Shown: piece after piece, positions 29,478 to 38,441 of the stretch
Numbering within the stretch: the first letter of the stretch is position 1
Layout: every line of letters begins with the position of its first letter
NCBI RefSeq assembly: GCF_018729455.1
Contig: NZ_JAHHZF010000005.1
Coordinates: 248,001 to 312,000 of the forward strand
DNA length: 64,000 nucleotides
Direction of reading: 5' to 3'
Source of the DNA: Prosthecodimorpha staleyi
Lineage (GTDB): Bacteria; Pseudomonadota; Alphaproteobacteria; Rhizobiales; Ancalomicrobiaceae
Notes under the pieces: model-generated
Database searches by the model: none
Seen by the model: the letters and a program-made list of their open reading frames with translations, nothing else
What the model was told of the DNA's origin: nothing
Position numbers and translations under genes: made by a program

Positions 29478-30979
29478 GCTTCGCCCCTCACCACCGGATA
29501 GGCCGACGAGAAGATGTCCTCGACCGGCGGATGCCCCCAGGTGCGGACCGGATAGAGCGCGATCAGCTTCTCGAACTGGGCCTGCGCGCGGCGCTTGTCC
29601 GCCGCCTCGTCGACGCCCGGGATGACGCCGTCGAACATCGACCAGCGCCCGTCGACCATGACATGGCGCACGTCGCGGCCATGGCCGGCGAGCAACAGGG
29701 TCTGGATCGGATCGATCTGCTGGCCGAAATGCGGGCGGTCGAAATCGACCACGATCAGGTCGGCCTTGCTGCCCGGGGCGAGCCGGCCGAGATCAGGCCG
29801 CCGCAGCGCATCGGCGCCGTTGAGGGTGGCGGCATCGAAATAATGCTCCGACCGGCAGGCGGTCGAGCCGTCCATGACGCGCGCCAGGATCATGCCGACC
29901 TGCATGTTCATGATCATGTCGGGCGGCGCCGTATCGGTGCCCATGGCGACGTTGAGGCCCATCTCGCGGTAGCGCGTGAAGGAGCGGATGACATTGCCGT
30001 GCCGCCCGGAGACCAGCGGGCAATGCACCACGGTGGCGCCGTGATCGCGGATGATCTCCAGGTCGCGGCCGGGGCGGTCGATGCCGGGCACGCCGGAGAC
30101 CCAGGTGGCATGCGGCAGGAGCGTCATGGCACCGAAGATGCCGAGACTTTCCAGCCATTCCGGCGGGCTCATGCCACGCAGCTTCAGCACCATCTCGTAT
30201 TCGATCTTCGACTGGCAGCAATGCAGCCGGACCGGAATATCCATCTCGCGAGCCGCGGCCGCGGTGCGGGTCAGCAGGTCGGGCGTGCAGGTCTCGATCC
30301 GGTCGGGCGCCAGCATGGCGCGGACGAGGCCGCCTGCCCGGCCCTCGACGTCGCGCGCAAAGGCGAGCGCCGCGTCGAGGCTTTCGAGCCCGCGCGCCTC
30401 GTCGAACCAGGGTTCGATCTGCCCCTCGGCGACCAGAACCTGATTGCCGGTGCGATAGGCCGGGCCGAGATAGACGCGCAGGCCCAGCTCCTCGGCTGCC
30501 GCCGCCGCGCCCTCGAACTCGTCGCGCGTCTCGCCCCAGGCCCGGTAGAACAGCGAGGCGATCGGCAGCGCCGTGGTGATGCCGTTGCGCAGGAGCGAGG
30601 CGAAGGCGTAGCGCTTCTGGAAGACCAGTTCGTCCTCCGACAGCATCTCGAACGGGCCGGCCTCGAGATAATCCTGCGGCCAGACGCGGCCCTTCTTCCA
30701 GGCCGGCTGGTTGTCGAAGCCGAGGATGGTCGTGTCGAGATCCGACAGGGCGTCGAGATCGACGAAGCCCGGCGCGATCATGGCATTGCCGAAATCGAGC
30801 CGCCGGGCGACCTCGCCGGGGAAGCCGTGGCCGACGAAGATCACGCGGTCGTCCTCGACCACCACCTCGCCGTCGGCGAAGAGCACATGCCCGCCGCGCC
30901 CGCCCGCGGTGCCGGCCCGGTGGCCGACCACCCAGCGGGCGGTCATGAGCGTCCGGCCGGTGACCTGCGCCGGCGCCAT
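29474..30979 (-). CDS. Amidohydrolase family protein lacking the HxH metal motif
   Basis: This is a 501-residue protein of the cytosine deaminase/chlorohydrolase superfamily. A composite beta-sandwich surrounds a TIM barrel that carries VRLHCCQSKIEYE, LPHATWVSG and the C-terminal-strand Asp in AMGTDTAPP. At the first metal motif, where related enzymes read PGFxDxHTH, this protein has PGFVDLDALSD with no histidine. Either a different metal centre or loss of catalysis follows. ATG 30979 has a GGGAGG ribosome site and overlaps the preceding deaminase-like gene. The substrate is unknown but is probably what the surrounding ABC transporter imports. Confidence 0.82.
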
Positions 30980-32178
30980 CACGGCGCCTCCCGGAGGACT
31001 GCGCCGTCGCGCGCCACGACACGGCCGCGCTTGATCACGATCCTGTTCGCCGGCCGCGACACGACCGCCTCGGTGATCGCCGCGCCGGGCACGATCAGGA
31101 GATCGGCGACGCAGCCGATGTCGAGCCCGTAGCCGGCCAGATCCATCACCCGCGCGCCGCCATGGGTGACCACGTCGAAGGCCAGTTCGACCTCCTCGTC
31201 CTTGCGGAAATTGTTGCGCAGGCCAAGGAACATGGCGCGTTCCAGCATGTCGGCGTTGCCGTAGGGACCCCAGGTGTCGCGGATGCCGTCCGAGCCCGAG
31301 CAGAGACGCACGCCGGCCGCGGCGAGTTTGGCGACCGGCGGCGCCGGGCGGCTGGCCGGACCGGTGGTCATGATCGCGATGTCGAGTTCGGCCAAGGCCG
31401 CGATCAGCGGATCGACCAGCGCCGGATCGGGATCGCCGAGGCAAAAGGCGTGGCTGACCGTGACCTTGCCGGCCATGCCGAGCGCGCGGGTGCGCTCGAT
31501 GATCAGCTCCATCGAGAAGGCCCCCATCGTGCCGCCCTCGTGCAGATGGATGTCGACCGGCTTGCCGTAGCGCTCGGCCAGCCCGAAGACCACGTCGAGC
31601 TGGCCCTTCGGGTCGCGGTCGATGGCGCAGGGGTCGAGACCGCCGACCACGTCCGCGCCCATCTTCATCGCCTGATCGAGCAGTTCCGCCGTGCCGGGCC
31701 GGATCATCAGGCCGGATTGCGGGAAGGCGACGATGTCGATGTCCATGATGTCGGCATAGTCGGCGCGGGTCTTGAGCACGCCCTCCATGCCCCACAGGCC
31801 GATCTCGGTATCGACGTCGACATGGCTGCGGATCGCGGTCGAGCCCATGCGCGAGGATTGCACCACCTGGCGGGCGGACTGGCGCGCCGGATCGATGTTG
31901 ATCAGCTTCTTCAGCCGGCGCTCGTTGTCGATCTTGTCGATCAGCCGCGGCCCGGCATCATGCGGGCGCCAGCCCATGCCCCACAGCGACTTGTCGAGAT
32001 GGGTATGGGCCTCGACCAGGCCGGGCGTCAGGATCGCCCCGGCCCCGTCCAGCACCTCGACGCCCGCCGGCACCGGCAGATCCGGGCCGATCGCGGCGAT
32101 CCGGCCGGCCTGGACATGGACATCGGCGGCGGAACGCGCCATCGGGCGGACGTTGCGGATGAAGAGATCGTGGCTCAT
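30979..32178 (-). CDS. Cytosine deaminase-like amidohydrolase
   Basis: This is a 399-residue metal-dependent hydrolase resembling CodA. Metal and catalytic motifs are present: HTHLDKS, HLHEGG, SHAFCLG and GSDGIRDTWGPYG. Relatives deaminate cytosine, isoguanine, creatinine or other cyclic amidines. ATG 32178 has a GAGGA ribosome site. The gene lies between the permease genes and the ATPase genes of a dipeptide-type ABC transporter, indicating that the imported compound, perhaps an N-heterocycle, is hydrolysed at once. The exact substrate is not readable. Confidence 0.85.
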   Translation of the reverse strand: MSHDLFIRNVRPMARSAADVHVQAGRIAAIGPDLPVPAGVEVLDGAGAILTPGLVEAHTHLDKSLWGMGWRPHDAGPRLIDKIDNERRLKKLINIDPARQSARQVVQSSRMGSTAIRSHVDVDTEIGLWGMEGVLKTRADYADIMDIDIVAFPQSGLMIRPGTAELLDQAMKMGADVVGGLDPCAIDRDPKGQLDVVFGLAERYGKPVDIHLHEGGTMGAFSMELIIERTRALGMAGKVTVSHAFCLGDPDPALVDPLIAALAELDIAIMTTGPASRPAPPVAKLAAAGVRLCSGSDGIRDTWGPYGNADMLERAMFLGLRNNFRKDEEVELAFDVVTHGGARVMDLAGYGLDIGCVADLLIVPGAAITEAVVSRPANRIVIKRGRVVARDGAVLREAP

Positions 32179-32219
32179 CGGGCGGTCCTCGGTCGGGGCG
32201 CGCAAGGGTCGGGGCGGGT

Positions 32220-33164
32220 TCAGCGGAGCTTCGGGTTCAGCGCGTCGCGCAGCCAGTCGCCGATCAGGTTGACGGCGAGCACGATCAGGCCGAGCTGCAG
32301 GGCGGGAAAGACCACCACCCACCAGGAGCCGGAGAAGAGATACTGGTTGCCGATGCGGATCAGCGTGCCGAGCGAGGGCCGCGTCACCGGCATGCCGACG
32401 CCCAGGAAGGACAGCGTCGCCTCCGACAGGATGGCGAGGCCGAGATTGAGCGTCGCGGCGACCAGCACCGGCGTCAGCGTGTTGGGCAGGATGTGCCGGC
32501 GCATGATGCGCGCGGCGCTGACCCCGATGATGCGCGCGGCGAGCACATATTCGCGCCGCCGCTCGACCATGGTCGAGGCGCGCACCGTGCGGGCATATTG
32601 CACCCAGCCGGTCAGCGCGATGGCGCCGATCAGGATCACGGCCGAGAAGTTGTCGCGGATGCCGGCCGGCAGCAGGCCGCGGAAGATGGCGCTGACCAGG
32701 ATGGCGACCAGCAGCGTCGGGATGCTCAGCACCGTGTCGGCGAAGCGCATCAGAAGCATGTCGGTGCGCCCGCCGAAGAAGCCGGCGACGAGGCCGATCG
32801 AGACGCCGATCGCCATGGCGGCGGCGACGCTGGCCAGCCCGATCAGGAGCGAGACGCGCGTGCCGTAGAGGATCGCCGACAGCATGTCGCGGCCCTGCGG
32901 GTCGGTGCCGAGGATGAAAGGCCATTCGCCGCCCTCGACCCAGACCGGCGGCAGTTCCGCCTTGTCGACAAAGAGCTGCGACAGGTCGTAGGGGTCCTGG
33001 GGCACGAACAGCGGCGCCGCGAAGGCGCTGACCACCAGGATGGCGAGCAGCAGCGCGCCGAGGATCGCGGTCGGCGACTTGCGAAAGCTCCAGCCGAGAT
33101 CGCTGTCGAGGAAGCGCCGCAGCGCATGCGGGCGGGCCGGCGGGGTCGTCGCTTCAGCGGCCAT
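32220..33164 (-). CDS. Dipeptide-type ABC transporter permease (DppC-like)
   Basis: This is a 314-residue inner-membrane permease with about six helices, an N-terminal OppC-type segment (PTAILGALLLAILV) and the EAA coupling loop around REYVLAARIIGVSAARIMRRHILPN. Start ATG 33164 has a GGGAGG ribosome site and lies 11 bp inside the upstream permease gene. It forms the translocation channel with the DppB-like subunit. Confidence 0.92.
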   Translation of the reverse strand: MAAEATTPPARPHALRRFLDSDLGWSFRKSPTAILGALLLAILVVSAFAAPLFVPQDPYDLSQLFVDKAELPPVWVEGGEWPFILGTDPQGRDMLSAILYGTRVSLLIGLASVAAAMAIGVSIGLVAGFFGGRTDMLLMRFADTVLSIPTLLVAILVSAIFRGLLPAGIRDNFSAVILIGAIALTGWVQYARTVRASTMVERRREYVLAARIIGVSAARIMRRHILPNTLTPVLVAATLNLGLAILSEATLSFLGVGMPVTRPSLGTLIRIGNQYLFSGSWWVVVFPALQLGLIVLAVNLIGDWLRDALNPKLR

Positions 33165-34143
33165 GTCCGCCTCCCACGGTGTCGACGCGCAGGCGCGGGT
33201 CGACCAGCGCATAGGTCATGTCGACCAGTGTGTTGACGGCCACGAACACCGCCGAGACCACCATCAGGTAGCCGGCCATGACCGGGATATCGACGAAGCT
33301 GACCGCCTGCACGAACAGGAGCCCCATGCCGGGCCACTGGAACACGGTCTCGGTGACCAGCGCGAAGGCGATCAGGTTGCCGATCTGCAGGCCGGTGACG
33401 GTGATCACCGGCATCAGGCAGTTGCGTAGCGCATGGCGGAACTGGACCGCCGGCTCGGACAGACCGCGGGCGCGGGCGAAGCGGATGAAGTCGGCCCGCA
33501 TCACCTCGAGCATTTCCGCGCGCACCAGCCGCATGACCAGCGTGACCTGGAAGAAGGAGAGCGTGACGGCCGGCAGGATCAGCGCGGTCAGGCCGGATTT
33601 GGTCAGAAGGCCGGTCGACCAGCCGCCGAGCTTGACCACCTCGCCGCGCCCGAAGGCCGGCAGCCAACCGAGCGTCACCGAGAAGACCAGGATCAGCAGG
33701 ATACCGACCGCGAAGCTCGGCAGCGAGACGCCGAGCACGGACAGGAACTGCAGCGCCTGCGCCAGGAAGGATTTTCGGTGGACCGCCGTGTAGACGCCGA
33801 GTGGAAGGCCGATCAGGAGCGACAGGACGGTGGCGACGATGACCAGCTCGAAGGTCGCCGGAAAACGCTCCGCGATCAGCGGGAAGACATCCTGCTGATT
33901 GCGGTAGGAGATGCCGAAATCGCCGCGCGCAGCATTGGCGACGAAGGCGAGATACTGCTCGGGAACCGAGCGGTTGAGGCCGAGCCGCTCGCGCAGTTCG
34001 TCGCGCTGCTGCTGGCTGGCCTGCTCGTTGAGCATCAGTTCGACCGGATCGCCGACGAAGCGGAAGATCGTGAAGGCGATCAGGGCGACGGCGAGCATCA
34101 CCCCGACCGCCTCGGCGAGGCGCTTCACCAGAAAGGCGAGCAT
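33154..34143 (-). CDS. Dipeptide-type ABC transporter permease (DppB-like)
   Basis: This is a 329-residue permease starting MLAFLVKRLAEAVGVMLAV, the typical OppB N-terminus, with six helices and the EAA loop DFIRFARARGLSEPAVQFRHALRN. It follows the binding-protein gene by 98 bp and overlaps the DppC-like gene by 11 bp. Confidence 0.92.
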   Translation of the reverse strand: MLAFLVKRLAEAVGVMLAVALIAFTIFRFVGDPVELMLNEQASQQQRDELRERLGLNRSVPEQYLAFVANAARGDFGISYRNQQDVFPLIAERFPATFELVIVATVLSLLIGLPLGVYTAVHRKSFLAQALQFLSVLGVSLPSFAVGILLILVFSVTLGWLPAFGRGEVVKLGGWSTGLLTKSGLTALILPAVTLSFFQVTLVMRLVRAEMLEVMRADFIRFARARGLSEPAVQFRHALRNCLMPVITVTGLQIGNLIAFALVTETVFQWPGMGLLFVQAVSFVDIPVMAGYLMVVSAVFVAVNTLVDMTYALVDPRLRVDTVGGGHGR

Positions 34144-34241
34144 CGACAGTCTCCGTTAGGCCGCATGCGGACCGGCCGGCAGGCCGAACCGGGACGGCGG
34201 CGGATGCGCGGTCTCGACCGCCGCATCCGCCGCCGCCGGCG

Positions 34242-35822
34242 TCACTTCACCTTGGCGAGCCAGAGGCGCGGCTTGTTGTCCGGGCTCTGCACCATCACGT
34301 CGACCGAGCCGGAGCGGATCGCCCAGGCCATCGGCTGCTGGTGCATCGGAATGAAGATGATCTCGTCCTTGGCGATTTTGAGCGCCTCGGTCATCATCGG
34401 GATGCGCTTCTTGGGATCGAGCTCGACGCCGCCCTTGTCGGTCAGTTCGTCGATGCGCGGATCGCCCCAGCCGCCCCAGTTGAACACGCCCGCCGACCCG
34501 CTCTTGGAATGCAGCACCTGCACCAGCAGCGAATAGGTGTCGATCATCGGCTCGGTCGCCCAGCCGAAGGTGATCACGTCGAACTCGCCCTTGACGCGCT
34601 TCGGCGTCTGCTGGGCGCGCGGCGCGATCGAGAGGTTCGGCTTCAGCCCGGCGCGCGACCACATCGAGGCGACCGCCTGGCAGAGTTCCTCTTCGTTGAC
34701 GAGGCTGTCGTTGTTGCAGTTCATCAGGAACGAGAAGCCGTTCGGATAACCCGCTTCGGCCAGGAGCTTCTTGGCGCCGTCGAGATCGAAGGGCGGGCGC
34801 TTGTCGAGGTCCGGCACATAGCCCGGGATGGCCGGGGCGACCAGCGAGCCGGTCGTGCGCGACAGTCCGCGCATGACGCGCTTCTGCACCGCGTCGGCAT
34901 CGATCGCCTGGTAGAGCGCCTGGCGGACGCGCTTGTTCTTGAAGGGATTCTTGTCGGTCACGTCGCTTTCGACAAGCTTGTCCTTCATGTTGAAGACCAT
35001 GTAGACGGTGCGCAGTTCATTCGACTGCAGCACCTTCACGTCCGGCGAGGCGGTCAGGCGCGGCAGGTCCTGCAGCGGCGCCAGATTGGTGAAGTCGATC
35101 TCGCCCGACAGCATGGCGGCGACGCGGGTCGCCGACGAGGTGATCGGGGTGAACTCGATCCGGTCGATATTGTGGACCGGCTTGTCCCACCAGTCCTTGT
35201 TGACGACGAACACGGTCTGGGCGTCGGCGCGGCGGGATTCGATCTTGAACGGGCCGGTGCCGTTGGTGTTGCGCGTGGCGTAGTTCTCGACGCCCTTGCC
35301 GCTGTCGGTCGGCAGCAGCGCGTCGTTGGCGACCATCCACTCCTTGTCGAGGATGTAGATGTTGGTCAGGTCGTTGAGGAGTAGCGGATAGGGGCCGTTG
35401 ACCTCGATGTCGACGGTGAAGTCGTCGACCTTGGTGGCCGACTTGTAGGCCGGCAGGTTGCCCTTGAGCGGCGAGGTCGGATGGGTGACGCGCTCGAGCG
35501 AGGCGATCACGTCGTCGGCCGTGAAGGCATTGCCGTTGTGGAACTTGACGCCCTTGCGCAGGTGGAAGCGCCAGACGGTCGGCGACACGGTCTCCCAGCG
35601 TTCCGCCAGCGCCGGCTCGATCTTGAGTTCGCCGGTGTAGCGGACCAGGCCCTCATAGACGTGGTTCAGCACCGAGAGCGTGAAGGTCTCGCCGAACGAG
35701 TAGGGATCGAGCGAGGCGATCTCGCGGCCGGCACCCCATTTCAGCGTCTTCGCCTCGGCCGACGCGCCGGCCAGCATGGAGAGCGCGGCCACCGCCGCCA
35801 GGAGATTGCGCTTCATCGACAT
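34242..35822 (-). CDS. ABC transporter substrate-binding protein, peptide/nickel (SBP_bac_5) family
   Basis: This is a 526-residue periplasmic protein with a Sec signal (KRNLLAAVAALSMLAGASAEA). The cluster C/SBP_bac_5 pattern is clear: SLDPYSFGETFTLSVLNHVYEGLVRY in pieces, KGVKFHNGNAFTADDV and the RVRQALYQAIDADAV motif. Family members bind peptides, nickel complexes, opines or other solutes. The ATG at 35822 has a GGGGGAG ribosome site; upstream in-frame sequence is non-coding. It is the first gene of an operon that also encodes two amidohydrolases, so an N-containing cyclic or amide solute is more likely than a peptide. Confidence 0.93.
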   Translation of the reverse strand: MSMKRNLLAAVAALSMLAGASAEAKTLKWGAGREIASLDPYSFGETFTLSVLNHVYEGLVRYTGELKIEPALAERWETVSPTVWRFHLRKGVKFHNGNAFTADDVIASLERVTHPTSPLKGNLPAYKSATKVDDFTVDIEVNGPYPLLLNDLTNIYILDKEWMVANDALLPTDSGKGVENYATRNTNGTGPFKIESRRADAQTVFVVNKDWWDKPVHNIDRIEFTPITSSATRVAAMLSGEIDFTNLAPLQDLPRLTASPDVKVLQSNELRTVYMVFNMKDKLVESDVTDKNPFKNKRVRQALYQAIDADAVQKRVMRGLSRTTGSLVAPAIPGYVPDLDKRPPFDLDGAKKLLAEAGYPNGFSFLMNCNNDSLVNEEELCQAVASMWSRAGLKPNLSIAPRAQQTPKRVKGEFDVITFGWATEPMIDTYSLLVQVLHSKSGSAGVFNWGGWGDPRIDELTDKGGVELDPKKRIPMMTEALKIAKDEIIFIPMHQQPMAWAIRSGSVDVMVQSPDNKPRLWLAKVK

Positions 35823-35905
35823 GGGTTCTCCCCCGATCCCGCGTCGCGGCTCCGTTGCCGCGCGCTTCGTCACGACCATGGCTGGCCGATTTCGTCGACC
35901 ATCCG

Positions 35906-35920
35906 ATACCCATATGGTAT
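35906..35920. promoter_or_regulatory. Candidate GntR operator
   Basis: The palindrome ATACC-CATAT-GGTAT lies in the 303-bp divergent region between the binding-protein gene and the GntR/FCD regulator gene. It extends to GGTATGC, a heptamer repeated at 36072-36078. Confidence 0.5.
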
Positions 35921-36071
35921 GCAGTATTGTCGCCGACGGGCCAAGAGGCTGCGCGCCGCAAATAGAGGCAAATCGCGGTGCACGCGCGTTCTGCGGCCCA
36001 TCCGGAGGGTTGATTTCCCTGCAATCCCAGCGCGGTTTCAACCGTCCGGCATGCCGAAAATTTCCGCACTT

Positions 36072-36078
36072 GGTATGC
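36072..36078 (+). promoter_or_regulatory. Second GGTATGC half-site
   Basis: TGGTATGC recurs here, 48 bp before the regulator ATG, in the same orientation as the right arm of the palindrome at 35906-35920. It may be a second binding site that autoregulates the regulator gene. Confidence 0.35.
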
Positions 36079-36125
36079 GATTGAACGTTCTATATGTATG
36101 CGAAATGCCATTGTGGGAGCGCGCC

Positions 36126-36926
36126 ATGCGCGAACCGAAAACCAAGACCGAACCCGCGGCATCGGCTCCGGCCGGCGCGGAGCCCGACGGCAAGGCCGGA
36201 TCGCGGGCGGCGCTCGTCTACCGGGCCTTGCGCCGCGCGATCATCGAGCAGGCGCTGATGCCCGGCTCCAAGCTGCCGGAGGACGCGATCGGCGAGCGGC
36301 TCGGCGTCAGCCGCACGCTGGTGCGCGAGGCGCTGGCGCGGCTTGCGACCGAGGGTCTGGTCGAGCTGCGGCACAATCGCGGCGCCACCGTCGCCTATCC
36401 GAGCCTGGAGGAGGCGCGCGACGTGTTCGCGGTGCGCCGGGCGATGGAGCGGCTGGTGGTCGAGGAATTGAGCGGCCGGCTGACGCGCGAGCAGGTGCAG
36501 ACGCTGCAGGCCCATGTCGCGGCCGAGGATCGGGCGCAAGGCCGCAACGGGCCGGAATCGATCCGGCTGGCCGGCGAATTCCATCTGCTGCTGGCCGCCA
36601 TGACCGGCAATGCCCTGCTCGAGCGCTACGTCAACGAGGTCGCCTCGCGCTGCTCGCTGATCCTCGCCATCTACGGCCGGCCGCATTCCTCCGAATGCGC
36701 CGTCAACGAGCACCGCGAGCTGATCGACGCGCTCGTCTCCGGCGACGCCGCGCGCGCCATCCACCTTATGGACCACCATCTGGAAGCCGTCATGGGCCGC
36801 GCCCTCATCAAGGCGCGCGCCGAACCCGACATCCGCGACGTGCTCGCCGCCTATGCGGAGACCGAGGGCCTGGAGCCCGGTCCCGCCCGCACGCCGCCCA
36901 AAGCCCGCTCGCGCGCGAGGACCTGA
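36126..36926 (+). CDS. GntR family regulator, FadR/FCD subfamily
   Basis: This is a 266-residue protein with a winged helix-turn-helix (about 25-95: LVYRALRRAIIEQALMPGSKLPED, then LGVSRTLVREALARL) and a C-terminal all-helical FCD ligand-binding domain with the metal/ligand residues of the FadR group (Asp, His in EFHLLLA, and HRELIDAL). It is divergent from the ABC transporter/amidohydrolase operon and most likely controls it in response to the imported solute. It is followed by a flavin reductase-like gene with a 1-bp overlap (TGATG). ATG 36126 follows a GGGAG ribosome site. Confidence 0.92.
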   Translation: MREPKTKTEPAASAPAGAEPDGKAGSRAALVYRALRRAIIEQALMPGSKLPEDAIGERLGVSRTLVREALARLATEGLVELRHNRGATVAYPSLEEARDVFAVRRAMERLVVEELSGRLTREQVQTLQAHVAAEDRAQGRNGPESIRLAGEFHLLLAAMTGNALLERYVNEVASRCSLILAIYGRPHSSECAVNEHRELIDALVSGDAARAIHLMDHHLEAVMGRALIKARAEPDIRDVLAAYAETEGLEPGPARTPPKARSRART

Positions 36927-37624
36927 TGAGCCTGACCGACGACACCCTTGCGGCCGCCCCGGCCCGGCCGGCGGCCGACCCACTCGCGATCGGCTTCGAT
37001 TTCGCCGCCCTGACCCCGCGCGAGCGCTACAAGATCCTGATCGGCACCGTCATCCCGCGGCCGATCGCGCTGGTCACGACCGTCGATCGCGACGGCCGCG
37101 CCAATGCGGCGCCGTTCAGCTTCTTCAACTGCCTTTCGGCCGACCCGGCCATCCTGGCGCTCGGCGTCGAGTTCCGCTCGGACGGCTCGTCCAAGGATAC
37201 CGGCCGCAACATCCGCGACACCGGCGCCTTCACGGTGCATATCGTGTCGGATGCGATCATGGACGCGATGAATGTCTGCGCCGTGCCCTTCGCGCCGGAG
37301 ATCGACGAACTGGCCGAGGCGGGACTTGCGACTGCGCCCGGCACGGCCGTGCCGAGCCCGCGCATCCTGGCGGCGCCGGCCGCGCTCGAATGCCGGCTGC
37401 ACAGCTTCCTGGACATCGGCTCCTCGCGCGAGATCATCCTCGGCGAGGTGCTACACGTCCATATCCACGCCGATGCGGTCGATCCTGTCCGCCTCCATGT
37501 CGACCACCGCGGCATGGACGCGATCGGCCGCATGGGCGGCCACGGCTATGCCCGCACGCGCGACTATTTCGACCTGCCGACGATGTCGGTCGCCGACTAT
37601 GCGGCGCGGCAGGCGAAAGGATAG
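36926..37624 (+). CDS. Flavin reductase-like domain protein (split-barrel FMN-binding)
   Basis: This is a 232-residue protein with the flavin reductase/DIM6-NTAB fold: PRPIALVTTVDRDGRANAAPFSFFNCLSADP (read in pieces) forms the FMN-binding strand-loop, and MGGHGYARTRDYFDLP closes the domain, as in many members. Such proteins bind FMN and either supply reduced flavin or act as flavoprotein reductases. It starts overlapping the GntR stop, so it shares that regulator's transcript. No partner monooxygenase is adjacent. Confidence 0.87.
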   Translation: MSLTDDTLAAAPARPAADPLAIGFDFAALTPRERYKILIGTVIPRPIALVTTVDRDGRANAAPFSFFNCLSADPAILALGVEFRSDGSSKDTGRNIRDTGAFTVHIVSDAIMDAMNVCAVPFAPEIDELAEAGLATAPGTAVPSPRILAAPAALECRLHSFLDIGSSREIILGEVLHVHIHADAVDPVRLHVDHRGMDAIGRMGGHGYARTRDYFDLPTMSVADYAARQAKG

Positions 37625-37666
37625 CGGCGGCTTCGGACCGGGCGCCCGTGGCGCCCGCCGCTCGGC

Positions 37667-38437
37667 TCAGACCGAGCGCCCGCCGTCGACCTCGATGGTC
37701 GTGCCGGTGACGATGCGGGCGAGGTCGGAGGCGAGATAGAGCACGGCGGCGGCGACATCCTCGGGGCGGACGATCTCGCCCATCGGGATCATCGCCGCGA
37801 AGGACTGTGCGGCCTCCGCCACCGGCTTGCCATGCGTGAAGCCGCTCAGCATCGGCGTCTCGGTGGCGCCCGGATTGACCGCGTTGACGCGGATGCCCTC
37901 CTTGGCCAGTTCGAGCGCCAGCGACTGCGTGACCGCGATCGCCGCCGCCTTGGAGCCGGCATAGGCGGCCAGACCCGGCTTCGGCCGGACGCCGACATTG
38001 GAACAGATGTTGACGATCGAGGCCGCGCCGGCCGCCCGGAGCGCCGGCAGGCAGTGCTTCGCGGTCAGGAACAGCGAACGCACGTTGACCGCCATGATCC
38101 GGTCCCAGGCCTCGGCCTCCATCGCGTCGATCGGCGTGAAGGACTGCGGAATCCCGGCGCAATTGACGAGGATGTGCAGCGGTCCGCCGACCCGGGCGGC
38201 AAGCCGGGCGACGCTCGCCTCGGCGGCGACATCGCAATGCCAGCCCGCCGACCCGTCGATCGCCGCCGGCGCGTCGCTCTCGGGCAGCCCGATATCGGCG
38301 ACGATCACCTCCGCCCCGCTCGCCCGGAACAGGGCCGCGATCGCCCGCCCGATCCCGGAGGCGCCGCCGGTGACGAGGGCGCGCTTGCCGGCGAGGAGCG
38401 TCGGCGTGGCGCCGGTCGGAACGGAGGGCAGAGCCAT
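37667..38437 (-). CDS. SDR family oxidoreductase of the catabolic island
   Basis: This is a 256-residue classical SDR with VTGGASGIGRA (cofactor loop), NCAG, catalytic Ser in ICSNVG and YAGSK. The ATG at 38437 lies 4 bp after the upstream aldehyde dehydrogenase stop, so it is the fourth gene of the aldo/keto reductase-ALDH-ALDH operon. It presumably oxidises or reduces an intermediate of that pathway; the substrate is unknown. Confidence 0.9.
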   Translation of the reverse strand: MALPSVPTGATPTLLAGKRALVTGGASGIGRAIAALFRASGAEVIVADIGLPESDAPAAIDGSAGWHCDVAAEASVARLAARVGGPLHILVNCAGIPQSFTPIDAMEAEAWDRIMAVNVRSLFLTAKHCLPALRAAGAASIVNICSNVGVRPKPGLAAYAGSKAAAIAVTQSLALELAKEGIRVNAVNPGATETPMLSGFTHGKPVAEAAQSFAAMIPMGEIVRPEDVAAAVLYLASDLARIVTGTTIEVDGGRSV

Positions 38438-38441
38438 GGGG

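Noticed and set aside
36126-36926. FCD-type GntR regulator as controller of the five island dyads
   Set aside because: None of the five dyads lies at its own promoter, which instead has GGTATGC-type sites. The UTRA-type regulator has a dyad directly upstream.
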